Positions 16,432 through 24,052 of a stretch of 64,000 bases of DNA are shown here, piece after piece. This DNA is from CAYWKU01 sp964459325. Its GTDB lineage: Bacteria > RBG-13-61-14 > CAYWKU01. The notes below the pieces were generated by a model. It did no database searches. It saw only the letters and a list, made by a program, of their open reading frames with translations, and had not been told where the DNA came from. The stretch lies in contig CAYWKU010000016.1 of assembly GCA_964459325.1 (NCBI GenBank), positions 13,731 to 77,730 of the forward strand. Reading direction: 5' to 3'. Both the position numbers and the translations under genes were made by a program. How positions within the stretch are numbered: the first letter of the stretch is position 1; every line of letters starts with the position of its first letter.

Positions 16432-17072
16432 GACTGTTCCCCCTGGGTTCTCTGTTTATAAACCGCCGCCAGCAGCTCTTCCGGTGTGGTTATATCTGGA
16501 GTCACTTTGAGCGCCCGCGAAATCATTTCCTGGGCCTCGCGCGGGTTGTAACCCAGTTGGAGCAGCGCGTCGGTAACCTCCTCCTTCAAGTCGGATGCGG
16601 GAGCGTGAACCTTTTCACCCTCCTCCTCTTCTGAAATGATAAGGGCGTACTTTGCGACCTTGCCGCCCAGCTCGGCGATTATTTTCTGGCCGCTGCGTTT
16701 TCCTATTCCGGGCAGTTTTTCCAGCGTTTTCAGGTCGCCGTTTTCGATGGCGCCCGCTATTTCGGCGGGTGATATGACGAAACAGCGCAGCGCTTTCCTC
16801 ACCCCGATGTCCGGCACCGTTATGAACTTGATAAAGAACTCCCGCTCCTCGATGGTGGAGAAACCCACCAGTCTGGGTATGAGGTTGGAGCCGCCCGCGC
16901 CCCCTTCCATATAATGGTATGTAAAAAATTCCACCGGCTCATTTACTTTCCCCATCAGGCGCCTGACCATGAAGCGCGGAATGAGCACCTCGTAGGAAAA
17001 GTTACCGTTCACGTTGACCACCACGCTGTCTTCGGTCACGGATTTTACGGCGCCGTGTATGCTCGATATCAA
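16428..17072 (-). CDS. ruvA: Holliday junction-binding protein RuvA
   Basis: RuvA tetramers hold the four-way junction and load RuvB. The 214-residue protein has the N-terminal OB fold (MISSIHGAVKSV), the helix-hairpin-helix KLPGIGKRSGQKII near residue 125 and the C-terminal three-helix domain that contacts RuvB (TDALLQLGYNPREAQEMI). Start and stop overlap by 4 bases with both neighbours: ruvC upstream and the SUMF1-domain gene downstream. This implies coupled translation. Confidence 0.95.
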   Translation of the reverse strand: MISSIHGAVKSVTEDSVVVNVNGNFSYEVLIPRFMVRRLMGKVNEPVEFFTYHYMEGGAGGSNLIPRLVGFSTIEEREFFIKFITVPDIGVRKALRCFVISPAEIAGAIENGDLKTLEKLPGIGKRSGQKIIAELGGKVAKYALIISEEEEGEKVHAPASDLKEEVTDALLQLGYNPREAQEMISRALKVTPDITTPEELLAAVYKQRTQGEQS

Positions 17073-17557
17073 GCGAGCCTCCTGTGGGAAGATTCGTTAA
17101 CGCATGTCAGCGCTGCCGCCAGTGCGTCGCAGACGTCCGGCGGTTCGGGCACCGATTGCAGGTTCAGGCAGGCCGTTATCATGCGCTGCATTTGCCGCTT
17201 GGCGGCGCGGCCGTTGCCGGTGATGCACTTCTTTATTCGCGTTGCCGAGTATGCCGTCACTGGCACGGAAGTCTCGGAAGCCGCCAGGAAAATAACTCCC
17301 CGTGCGTGCCCCATAAGTATGGCGGTGGTGGGATGCTTGTAATGTGAGTACAGGTCTTCAACCGCCACCACGGAAGGCCGATAGGCGGTGAGCACCTCCC
17401 GCGTCCCCGCGTAAATCTGCCCGAGCCTTTTGTCCAGCGAATATGAGTTGTCGGTGCGTATGACTCCCGCTTCGAGCACCACCGGGTAGGCGTCACCGGC
17501 TTCTATTATGCCCCAGCCGGTTACCTGGAGGCCGGGGTCAACGCCCATGACCCTCAA
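17069..17557 (-). CDS. ruvC: Crossover junction endodeoxyribonuclease RuvC
   Basis: RuvC resolves Holliday junctions by symmetric nicking. The 162-residue protein has an RNase H fold with the expected acidic residues: D7 in MGVDPGL, the glutamate of VAVEDLYSH and the C-terminal aspartates in DVCDALAAALT. Its stop overlaps the ruvA start. It lies 22 bases downstream of the YebC gene, a common neighbour. Confidence 0.95.
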   Translation of the reverse strand: MRVMGVDPGLQVTGWGIIEAGDAYPVVLEAGVIRTDNSYSLDKRLGQIYAGTREVLTAYRPSVVAVEDLYSHYKHPTTAILMGHARGVIFLAASETSVPVTAYSATRIKKCITGNGRAAKRQMQRMITACLNLQSVPEPPDVCDALAAALTCVNESSHRRLA

Positions 17558-17579
17558 TGATTGGCCCCCTTCCGCGCCC

Positions 17580-18329
17580 TCAAGCGCTCAGCTTCTCCAT
17601 CTCCTCTTCGGAGATGTCGAAGTTGGCGTAAGTGTTCTGCACGTCGTCCAGCTCGTCCAGGCCGTCCATCAGCTTGAGCATATTCTGGGCGTCCTTGCCG
17701 GTGAGTTTGATATTAGTCTGCGGCAGCATGGTGACTTCGGCATTGAGTGGCGTAAGCCCGGCATTATTTATAGCTTCGCGAACCGACTCGAACGAAGGAG
17801 GCTCGGTCAACACCTGGAGATAACCTTCGTCCTCGGTGATGTCTTCGGCCCCCGCTTCCAGGGCGACCTCCATTAGCCGGTCTTCGTCGACTTCTTCCTT
17901 CCAGAAGGTAATAACCCCCTTTCGGTCGAACATCCACGATACGCAACCCTGCTCACCGAGGTTTCCGTTGTACTTGCTGAAGACGTGCCGGACTTCGCTG
18001 ACCGTGCGGTTTTTGTTGTCGGTCACCGCCTCGACCATAACCGCCACTCCGCCGGGGCCGTATCCTTCGAAGCTGACTTCTTCATAGGAGAATCCTTCCA
18101 GCTCACCGGTCCCCTTTTTGATGGCCCGGTTGATGTTGTCCTGCGGCATGTTCTGGGACTTGGCGGTGGCGATGGCGGTCCTAAGCCTGGGATTGGCTTC
18201 CGGGTCACCGCCGCCCTGGCGGGCCGCGATGGTTATTTCCTTTATGAGCTTGCTGAAAACCCGGCCCCTTTTCTGGTCCTGAGCCGCCTTTTTATGTTTA
18301 ATGGTGCTCCACTTGGAATGGCCCGACAT
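17580..18329 (-). CDS. YebC/PmpR family protein
   Basis: The 249-residue protein has the family hallmark N-terminus MSGHSKWSTIKHKKAAQDQKR and a long middle region (LRTAIATAKSQNMPQDNI, EGYGPGGVAVMVE, NRTVSEVRHVFSKYNGNLG). Members were described as DNA-binding regulators of quorum sensing or ruvC. More recent work on YebC/TACO1 proteins points to a role in translation of difficult proline-rich stretches. It leads the yebC-ruvC-ruvA run and has its own good promoter with an overlapping palindrome. Confidence 0.93.
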   Translation of the reverse strand: MSGHSKWSTIKHKKAAQDQKRGRVFSKLIKEITIAARQGGGDPEANPRLRTAIATAKSQNMPQDNINRAIKKGTGELEGFSYEEVSFEGYGPGGVAVMVEAVTDNKNRTVSEVRHVFSKYNGNLGEQGCVSWMFDRKGVITFWKEEVDEDRLMEVALEAGAEDITEDEGYLQVLTEPPSFESVREAINNAGLTPLNAEVTMLPQTNIKLTGKDAQNMLKLMDGLDELDDVQNTYANFDISEEEMEKLSA

Positions 18330-18374
18330 GGTTTGACTCCTCCCTATTAGAGTTGTCCGTAAACCTCTAAATTC

Positions 18375-18391
18375 ATGCTAAAATTTAGCAT
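18375..18391. promoter_or_regulatory. Perfect 17-base palindrome, operator-like
   Basis: The arms ATGCTAAA and TTTAGCAT (one central base) are perfect and cover the -10 box of the YebC promoter. This is a typical position for a repressor site. The binding protein is unknown. Confidence 0.5.
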
Positions 18392-18410
18392 AGTTGGGCA
18401 AGCGTTGCAA
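18382..18410 (-). promoter_or_regulatory. Sigma70-type promoter for the YebC-ruvCA transcript
   Basis: Read on the minus strand, TTGCAA (18410-18405) is followed after 17 bases by TAAATT (18387-18382). Transcription would start near 18375, about 45 bases before the YebC ATG, which has a GGGAGGAG ribosome site. Confidence 0.6.
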
Positions 18411-18426
18411 TGAATTACAACCCGTC

Positions 18427-18561
18427 GGGTGTGCGACATCTGTGGAGGTTGCTATGTGGTTTGGGGTGGGAGCGGCATCTTGCCGCGATGGGGGGACCCT
18501 TGATCGAGGCAGGATGCCTCTCCCACTACCCCCGAGGGACCACCAATGGTGTCGCACACCC
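18427..18561. repeat. 135-base palindromic element with 12-base perfect terminal inverted repeats
   Basis: The ends GGGTGTGCGACA (18427-18438) and TGTCGCACACCC (18550-18561) are perfect reverse complements. Inside, GGGGTGGGAG.GGCATC (18463-18479) pairs with GATGCC.CTCCCAC (18513-18526). Each inner arm also folds alone: GCGGCA-TCT-TGCCGC at 18472-18486 and GAGGCA-GGA-TGCCTC at 18506-18520. There is no open reading frame. It resembles a MITE or REP-like non-autonomous element. Confidence 0.7.
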
Positions 18562-18635
18562 CAATCCGCCGAAATTTTTGTGCATCCTCGGCAATGAAGG
18601 TTGAAAACCGTCCCCCGAATCTACAATAATCTTTG

Positions 18636-18641
18636 TATAAT
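18636..18641 (+). promoter_or_regulatory. TATAAT -10 box ahead of the AmmeMemoRadiSam operon
   Basis: A perfect TATAAT lies 30 bases before the first small gene. No matching -35 was found at 16-18 bases, so the promoter may need an activator or the match may be chance. Confidence 0.35.
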
Positions 18642-18671
18642 CATAATGAACGTTCACGAGGTTCGGGCAAC

Positions 18672-18893
18672 ATGGCCGATTTAAACAAAAAAGGCCGCAA
18701 AAGGGCAAACGCGCCACTGGTGATTGCGATGGCGCTCACCCTTGCACTCGGGTTCCTGGTAATACGCGGAGTAAGCACCGAAGTGTCTCAAAGAAAACCG
18801 AACCCGAAGTTCGATGTCCAAAAAGTCAGGAATCTCATTCAAAAGGGCCGAATCAGCGACCACGAGGCCGAATACTGGGAGGTAGTACCATAG
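18672..18893 (+). CDS. Small single-pass membrane protein, first gene of the AmmeMemoRadiSam operon
   Basis: The 73-residue protein is not recognised as a named family. The ATG at 18672 is preferred, with GAGG about 10 bases upstream. It has a basic N-terminus (MADLNKKGRKRANA), one hydrophobic segment (about residues 16-34, LVIAMALTLALGFLVI) and a charged C-terminal tail of about 38 residues (KFDVQKVRNLIQKGRISDHE). The positive-inside rule predicts the tail outside the cytoplasm. It lies 14 bases before the radical SAM gene, so it is likely co-expressed and may be an accessory or substrate protein. Confidence 0.6.
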   Translation: MADLNKKGRKRANAPLVIAMALTLALGFLVIRGVSTEVSQRKPNPKFDVQKVRNLIQKGRISDHEAEYWEVVP

Positions 18894-18907
18894 CCGGCGC
18901 CGATAAA

Positions 18908-19873
18908 ATGGTAAGATGCACGCTATGCCCCAAGGAGTGCGAGCTTGCTCATTCGGAACGAGGGGATTGCCGGGCGAGGGTTAACCTGGACGGTAAGCTG
19001 ATTACACTTGTCTACGGCAAACCGTGCTCAGCGAATATCGACCCGGTGGAAAAAAAGCCGATGTTCCATTTTCTGCCGGGAACCCGTATTTTCAGCATCG
19101 CCACCGCCGGATGCAACCTGCATTGCAAAAATTGCCAGAACTGGGAGATATCCCAGCGCGAGCCGGAAACCACCCGGAACATAGACCTGCCTCCGGAAGC
19201 CGTGGTGCGCTCCGCCGCGAACAATGGGTGTCGGTCGATAGCCTACACTTACTCCGAGCCGATGACCTTCTTCGAGTACGCGCTCGACACCGGAATGCTG
19301 GCCAGGAAATGGGGCCTGAAAAACGTCCTGGTAACCGCGGCTTACATCAATGAAAAGCCAATGCGCGAGCTTTGCAAAATGGCCGACGGGGCAAACGTTG
19401 ACCTGAAGGGATATTCGGACAAATTCTACCGGGAAGTTTGCGACGGAGACCTTCAAACCGTGCTGAGAAGCCTGGAGGTAATGCGGGAGGAAGGCGTGTT
19501 CGTCGAGGTCACCAACCTGATAATACCCACCTATAACGACGGGCCGGATATGATTCGCAAGCTGTGCGACTGGCTGGTCAAAAACATGGGGCCGGAAACG
19601 CCGTTGCATTTTTCAAGGTTTTTCCCTTACTACCGGATGAGGAACTTGTATCGCACCCCGGTTGAGACGCTCAAGCAGGCCAGGGATATAGCCCTGGACG
19701 TGGGGATGTATTACGTTTATATGGGTAATGTGCCCGACGAGTACGAGGACACCTACTGCCCCGAATGCGATAAGCTCCTTATATCCCGCACAGGATACAG
19801 GGTAAACAGAAACGTTCTCGAAGACGGGAAATGCCCCGACTGCGGAAAAACTATCGCGGGGGTGTGGAAATGA
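18908..19873 (+). CDS. amrS: AmmeMemoRadiSam system radical SAM enzyme
   Basis: This 321-residue enzyme is related to pyruvate-formate-lyase activating enzymes. It carries the 4Fe-4S motif C-x3-C-x2-C (AGCNLHCKNC, about residues 67-76), which binds S-adenosylmethionine to generate a radical. An N-terminal Cys cluster (CTLCPKEC...GDC) precedes it and a C-terminal zinc-ribbon (CPECDKLL...CPDCG) follows, both typical of this subfamily. Genes for MEMO and AMMECR1 proteins follow in the same operon, which defines the AmmeMemoRadiSam system. Its reaction is not established. No export signal is present, so it is cytosolic. The stop overlaps the next small gene (ATGA). Confidence 0.9.
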   Translation: MVRCTLCPKECELAHSERGDCRARVNLDGKLITLVYGKPCSANIDPVEKKPMFHFLPGTRIFSIATAGCNLHCKNCQNWEISQREPETTRNIDLPPEAVVRSAANNGCRSIAYTYSEPMTFFEYALDTGMLARKWGLKNVLVTAAYINEKPMRELCKMADGANVDLKGYSDKFYREVCDGDLQTVLRSLEVMREEGVFVEVTNLIIPTYNDGPDMIRKLCDWLVKNMGPETPLHFSRFFPYYRMRNLYRTPVETLKQARDIALDVGMYYVYMGNVPDEYEDTYCPECDKLLISRTGYRVNRNVLEDGKCPDCGKTIAGVWK

Positions 19874-20064
19874 GTGAATTGCTCAAAGAATCGGAGTTGA
19901 AAGGCCGTTTTTCGAAATGGAGCAGGCGCAGCTTCGGGCGCTTCGCCGCCATGGTGACCGCAGCGGTTGCGGTGTGCAGACCCCGGCTCACCACCGGCCC
20001 GGTTAACACATCGAAAAAAGTAGCCCGTCACTGGAAAAATTCCCGGGGAAAGAGCGAAAATTGA
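19870..20064 (+). CDS. Small protein with twin-arginine (Tat) signal-like N-terminus
   Basis: The 64-residue frame starts in an ATGA overlap with the radical SAM stop, and its own stop overlaps the TTG start of the MEMO gene. It is therefore locked into the operon. Residues 18-23 read S-R-R-S-F-G, matching the Tat consensus SRRxFxK, followed by a weakly hydrophobic stretch AAMVTAAVAVC (26-36) ending in a cysteine. The remainder is basic and has no recognised domain. The Tat pathway exports folded, often cofactor-bearing proteins, so a role as exported partner or substrate of the radical SAM enzyme is possible but unproven. Confidence 0.6.
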   Translation: MSELLKESELKGRFSKWSRRSFGRFAAMVTAAVAVCRPRLTTGPVNTSKKVARHWKNSRGKSEN

Positions 20065-21026
20065 AAATAATCAGGCTTTTAACCCTCGTCCTTATAATTT
20101 CTTCCCTTGCCACCGTATCTGTATGGAACGGCGGTTGCGAGAAAGAAGAAAAAACCGAAAAGGAAGCGACCGCCCCGAAAGATGTTATCGGCCCCAAAGT
20201 GGCCGGGTCGTTTTATCCCGCCGACCCGGAAGCGCTGAAGGGCATGATTGAGGGCTTTTACGAAAAAACCCCGCAGGTGGTCTTAAGCTCGGGGCTGATG
20301 GGGGTTATATGTCCTCATGCGGGCTATAAATATTCCGGGCCGGTGGCTTCGTACATATTCAAAAACCTTCCTAAAAACAGGTATCGGAAAATAGTAATAA
20401 TCTTCCCCAGTCATCACGGCCGCTTCCGGGGTGTGCTGGCACTGGATACGGATGCATACAAAACCCCCCTGGGGACAGTCGGGGTGGACAGGCAAGCGGT
20501 AAAGGCTCTCATTAAAAAAGACCCCGTGATTTTCTACTCCGATAAGCATTATAATCGTGAGCATTCGATGGAGGTTATGCTCCCCTTCCTCCAGTCTTCA
20601 CTCGGGGACAGTTTTGAAATCGTGCCGCTGATGATGGGCGACCAATCACCGCGAATGGCGGGAAGATTGGCTGAGATACTGTATGAGGAGTTCAAGGGCT
20701 CCGACGTGCTTTTCCTTGCAAGCACCGACCTCAGCCATTACCACTCGTACGAGAAGGCGAATCTTCTGGATTCCCGCGCACTTACACATATTACCAACCT
20801 TGACGAGCAGGGTCTGATAAGCGCCTTGCGCTCCGGAGATGCCGAGATGTGCGGCTACGGGCCGGTGCTTTGTATGATGAAGCTGGCCGAGTTGCGGGGA
20901 GGCGGCGCCGTGCGGGTGCTCAAACACGCCAACTCGGGAGACACTCAAGGCAAAAAGGACAGGGTCGTCGGGTATGCATCGGTGGCCATATTCTCCACAA
21001 ACCCGGTGGGAGAAGAAAAAGATTGA
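20061..21026 (+). CDS. amrB: AmmeMemoRadiSam system protein B (MEMO family), with lipoprotein-like signal
   Basis: MEMO proteins share a fold with class III non-haem-iron dioxygenases; human MEMO1 binds metal. This 321-residue copy keeps the conserved residues: CPHAGYKYSGP, FPSHHGRF, REHSMEV, STDLSHY and the cysteine of EMCGYGP. Unlike typical MEMO proteins it starts with an export signal (MKIIRLLTLVLIISSLATVS) ending N-G-G-C26, a plausible but imperfect lipobox, then a charged linker. The start is TTG at 20061, overlapping the preceding small gene. If the signal works, MEMO acts at the periplasmic face of the membrane. Confidence 0.88.
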   Translation: MKIIRLLTLVLIISSLATVSVWNGGCEKEEKTEKEATAPKDVIGPKVAGSFYPADPEALKGMIEGFYEKTPQVVLSSGLMGVICPHAGYKYSGPVASYIFKNLPKNRYRKIVIIFPSHHGRFRGVLALDTDAYKTPLGTVGVDRQAVKALIKKDPVIFYSDKHYNREHSMEVMLPFLQSSLGDSFEIVPLMMGDQSPRMAGRLAEILYEEFKGSDVLFLASTDLSHYHSYEKANLLDSRALTHITNLDEQGLISALRSGDAEMCGYGPVLCMMKLAELRGGGAVRVLKHANSGDTQGKKDRVVGYASVAIFSTNPVGEEKD

Positions 21027-21748
21027 AAATTCGTAGAGTTATAATAATCGCCGCCCTTGTTTTGTCGGCGCTTATCGGTTTGGCGTGCGAAAAGGGGGCC
21101 AAGGAAACCACTCAACCCGGAGAAACCTCGTCAAAATCGGAAGTTATGAAGCCGCAGGCCAAGGAGTTTTCCCTTTCCGGGCGCGAAAAACAGATTCTCC
21201 TGGATATAGCCCGCAAAACTCTTGACCAGTGGGTCAAAGACCGTACCATCCCGGATTTCGATGTGCCGAAAGGCGTACTCCGCCAGAATGGCGCGGCTTT
21301 CGTCACCCTGCGCAAAAACGGCAAATTACGCGGCTGCATCGGGCATATAATCGCCCGGGAGCCGCTTTACAAGTGCGTCAAGGATATGGCCGTCTCCGCA
21401 TCCACCCACGACCGCCGCTTTCCGCCGGTCAAGCCGGAAGAGCTGGATGACATCATGGTTGAAGTCAGTGTTCTTACGCCGCCGAAGCGGGTGGATAATA
21501 TTTCCGCCATCCAGATGGGCCGGCACGGGGTTATAATGGAAAAAGGGCGCCACAGAGGCGTTTATCTGCCTCAGGTGGCGGGGGAGACAGGTTGGGACAA
21601 GCGGGAGTTCCTCTCGAATTTGTGCGCCAACAAGGCCGGTCTGCCGCCCGGTTGTTACCAAAATCCTTCCGTAAATCTCTACACCTTCAGGGCCATAGTA
21701 TTCGAAGAGAAACACGACCCCAAATCCTCCGGAGATAGCACGCCATAA
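21023..21748 (+). CDS. amrA: AmmeMemoRadiSam system protein A (AMMECR1 domain), with lipoprotein-like signal
   Basis: The TTG at 21023 overlaps the MEMO stop and gives 241 residues. The AMMECR1 domain (about residues 55-230) has the hallmark LRGCIG near residue 105, STHDRRFPPV and the motif GVYLPQVA. Its function is unknown in any organism. The N-terminus MKIRRVIIIAALVLSALIGLAC looks like a lipoprotein signal with C22 as lipidation site, followed by a low-complexity linker. This mirrors the MEMO protein and suggests both work together outside the cytoplasm while the radical SAM enzyme stays inside. It is the last gene of the operon. Confidence 0.88.
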   Translation: MKIRRVIIIAALVLSALIGLACEKGAKETTQPGETSSKSEVMKPQAKEFSLSGREKQILLDIARKTLDQWVKDRTIPDFDVPKGVLRQNGAAFVTLRKNGKLRGCIGHIIAREPLYKCVKDMAVSASTHDRRFPPVKPEELDDIMVEVSVLTPPKRVDNISAIQMGRHGVIMEKGRHRGVYLPQVAGETGWDKREFLSNLCANKAGLPPGCYQNPSVNLYTFRAIVFEEKHDPKSSGDSTP

Positions 21749-21944
21749 CCGCAGGACGGCTTCCTTTTTCGACACTCTCCCAAGCACGGCAAAAAAATGA
21801 AATTTCAGTAGCAATCCGAGTTGAATTTAGTTACCATCGGGCTTGCAAATGGAAGAGTTTTACCACCAACTCCCCCGACCCCGTAAAATTTTTTCGGGCA
21901 AGGATAAGGGGGAGGGTGTACGTAAATCAAGGAAGAGGTAAGGC

Positions 21945-23084
21945 ATGGCGCTTACCGGAACATTGAGGGACTTCGGCATAGCCGAAATACTCCAGCTTAT
22001 AGGCACTCAGAAAAAGACGGGCGTGCTCACCGTGGAAGACGGTAAACGCCGGGCGGAAATCGAGTTCGCCGACGGCATGGTAGTGGGCGCTAAGGGCGGC
22101 GAGGAGACCGTCAACCTCGAGGAGCGTCTGCTGCGAGCCGGACTTGCGACCACGGAACAGCTTCAGGCTGCTCAGAAACAGGTGCAAGAGACCCTGAAGC
22201 CGCTGTCGACGGTGCTGATAAGCGAGGGTTACGTGGACCCGCCCACGCTGCGGGATATAGTGGCCCAGCATAACTCCGAGATAGTTTACGAAGTTTTCGA
22301 CTGGAAATCGGGTACTTACGCCTTTAACCAGAAATTCGTGCAGTATGACAAGCAGCTTATAACCCCCATCCCCGCCGAATCCATCATGATGGAAGGATTG
22401 CGCATTCTTGACGAAGGGCCCGGGGTGCGCAAGCTTTTGCCGTCGCTGGAGGAACTGTACAGCAAAGTCAACCGCTCCACGGGGGAACTGGATGCCCTGG
22501 AGCCGGAAACCAAGGAACTCTACAGCCTGATAGACGGTCAACGTGCGCTCAAAGACGTCATCCTGGCCTCCGGCCAGCCGAAATTCGACGCCATGAAGCG
22601 GCTGGCGTGGATGAGGGCGAACCGATACATACTGCGGGAAAAGGAGCCCGGCAACGCCGAAAGGGCCGCGCCTTCCAAGCCTCAAAAGGTTACCCCTCTC
22701 ACCATGGCGGCGCTGTACGCGTTGCTGGCGGTGGTGGTGATAATGTTGGTTTTCAAGCTGGGAGGCGAAATAGTCAAGTTCTCATCGCCGCTTGCAAAGG
22801 CCCGAAACCCGATACTGGAACGGAGTATACCCGCCCAGTTGGAACAGACCAGGCTCAACAGGGTTCGACGGGCGCTCGAGGTTTATAGACTGAAACATGG
22901 CCGATACCCGGATAACCTCAAACTGCTGGCGGAAGAAAGGCTTCTGCGCCACGGGGATATAAATCCCGTGGGAAGCAAAAAACCGGCTTACATACCCGTC
23001 GAGAACGGCGAGGATTACCTTATTGGAGCCGAAGCAAGCGCCTTGCTTACGACTACCAGAAGTGGAGAAAACCCGATACCGTGA
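21945..23084 (+). CDS. DUF4388-type protein with membrane segment and pseudopilin-like C-terminus
   Basis: The 379-residue protein starts MALTGTLRDFGIAEILQLIG, a DUF4388/PATAN-like domain common in gliding and pilus regulatory proteins. It continues with helical regions to about residue 240 and one membrane segment (about 248-267, ALYALLAVVVIMLVF). The C-terminal domain contains RRALEVYRLKHGRYPDNLKLL, close to the pattern after the helix of type II secretion pseudopilins (Y-x-x-x-x-G-x-Y-P). Ribosome site GGAAGAGG precedes the ATG. The stop overlaps the GTG start of the PhoH gene. A link to the PilT in this window is possible but unproven. Confidence 0.65.
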   Translation: MALTGTLRDFGIAEILQLIGTQKKTGVLTVEDGKRRAEIEFADGMVVGAKGGEETVNLEERLLRAGLATTEQLQAAQKQVQETLKPLSTVLISEGYVDPPTLRDIVAQHNSEIVYEVFDWKSGTYAFNQKFVQYDKQLITPIPAESIMMEGLRILDEGPGVRKLLPSLEELYSKVNRSTGELDALEPETKELYSLIDGQRALKDVILASGQPKFDAMKRLAWMRANRYILREKEPGNAERAAPSKPQKVTPLTMAALYALLAVVVIMLVFKLGGEIVKFSSPLAKARNPILERSIPAQLEQTRLNRVRRALEVYRLKHGRYPDNLKLLAEERLLRHGDINPVGSKKPAYIPVENGEDYLIGAEASALLTTTRSGENPIP

Positions 23085-24052
23085 GGAACGCGCGTAAAAG
23101 CTCCACCGCCGAAGAAAAGGTGATAGTGGAAAATCCGGACTTCCTCCAGCTCCTTTGCGGGGAAAGGGACGAGAACCTGCGCCTTATTGAAGAAACCACC
23201 GGGGCTGTAATAAGTCCCCGCGGCAACGAAATTTCCATCTTCGGCGACCCCCAGGCGGTGAAGAAAGCCCGCAAGGCCATAGAAGACTTGCAAAACCTCC
23301 TGGAATCCGGACACAAGCTTTCACCACAGGATATTATCCCCGCCACCCAATGGAGCGAAAATGAAGGCGCCACGGCCACCGAGCTGGCAAGGGAAGGCTT
23401 CTTTCTCAAGGGCAGGAAGAAGGTAATTTCACCCAAAAGCCCGAACCAGCGCGATTACGTGCGGGCCATCCAGGAAAAGGACATAGTCTTTGCCATCGGC
23501 CCGGCGGGAACCGGAAAAACATACCTGGCCATGTCGATGGCGGTGTGGAACCTTCAGCAACGGCTGGTGGAGCGGATAATACTCACCAGACCCGCCGTGG
23601 AAGCCGGCGAGAAGCTCGGATTCCTGCCCGGGGACATGGTGGAGAAGGTTAACCCCTACCTCCGCCCGCTGTACGATGCGTTGCACGACATGATGGAAAT
23701 CGAGCAGGCCCGGGACTTTATCGAAAAAGGGGTTATCGAAGTCGCCCCGCTGGCTTTCATGCGAGGCAGAACGCTTAACGATTCCTTCGTGGTACTGGAT
23801 GAGGCTCAGAATACCACGCCCGCTCAGATGAAAATGCTGCTCACCCGTCTCGGATTCGACTCGAAGGCCGTAATAACCGGAGACATCACCCAGACCGACC
23901 TTCCGCCGGGCAAAATCAGCGGGCTTATCCACGCCAAGAAAATACTCGAACCCATCAGGGACATCCGGTTCTGCTACTTTACCGAGCAGGACGTGGTAAG
24001 ACACCCCCTCATCCAGGAAATAATCCGCGCTTACGAAGAGGACGAAGCATAG
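23081..24052 (+). CDS. PhoH-family ATPase (YbeZ-like)
   Basis: The 323-residue protein starts at GTG 23081 in an overlap with the previous stop. A KH-like N-terminal region (residues 20-70, IEETTGAVISPRGNEISIFG) is followed by the ATPase: Walker A GPAGTGKTYLA and Walker B VVLDEAQNTT, then AVITGDITQTDLP. YbeZ/PhoH proteins are associated with YbeY in rRNA maturation and RNA turnover. This agrees with the order phoH, HD hydrolase, ybeY here. Confidence 0.92.
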   Translation: MRNARKSSTAEEKVIVENPDFLQLLCGERDENLRLIEETTGAVISPRGNEISIFGDPQAVKKARKAIEDLQNLLESGHKLSPQDIIPATQWSENEGATATELAREGFFLKGRKKVISPKSPNQRDYVRAIQEKDIVFAIGPAGTGKTYLAMSMAVWNLQQRLVERIILTRPAVEAGEKLGFLPGDMVEKVNPYLRPLYDALHDMMEIEQARDFIEKGVIEVAPLAFMRGRTLNDSFVVLDEAQNTTPAQMKMLLTRLGFDSKAVITGDITQTDLPPGKISGLIHAKKILEPIRDIRFCYFTEQDVVRHPLIQEIIRAYEEDEA

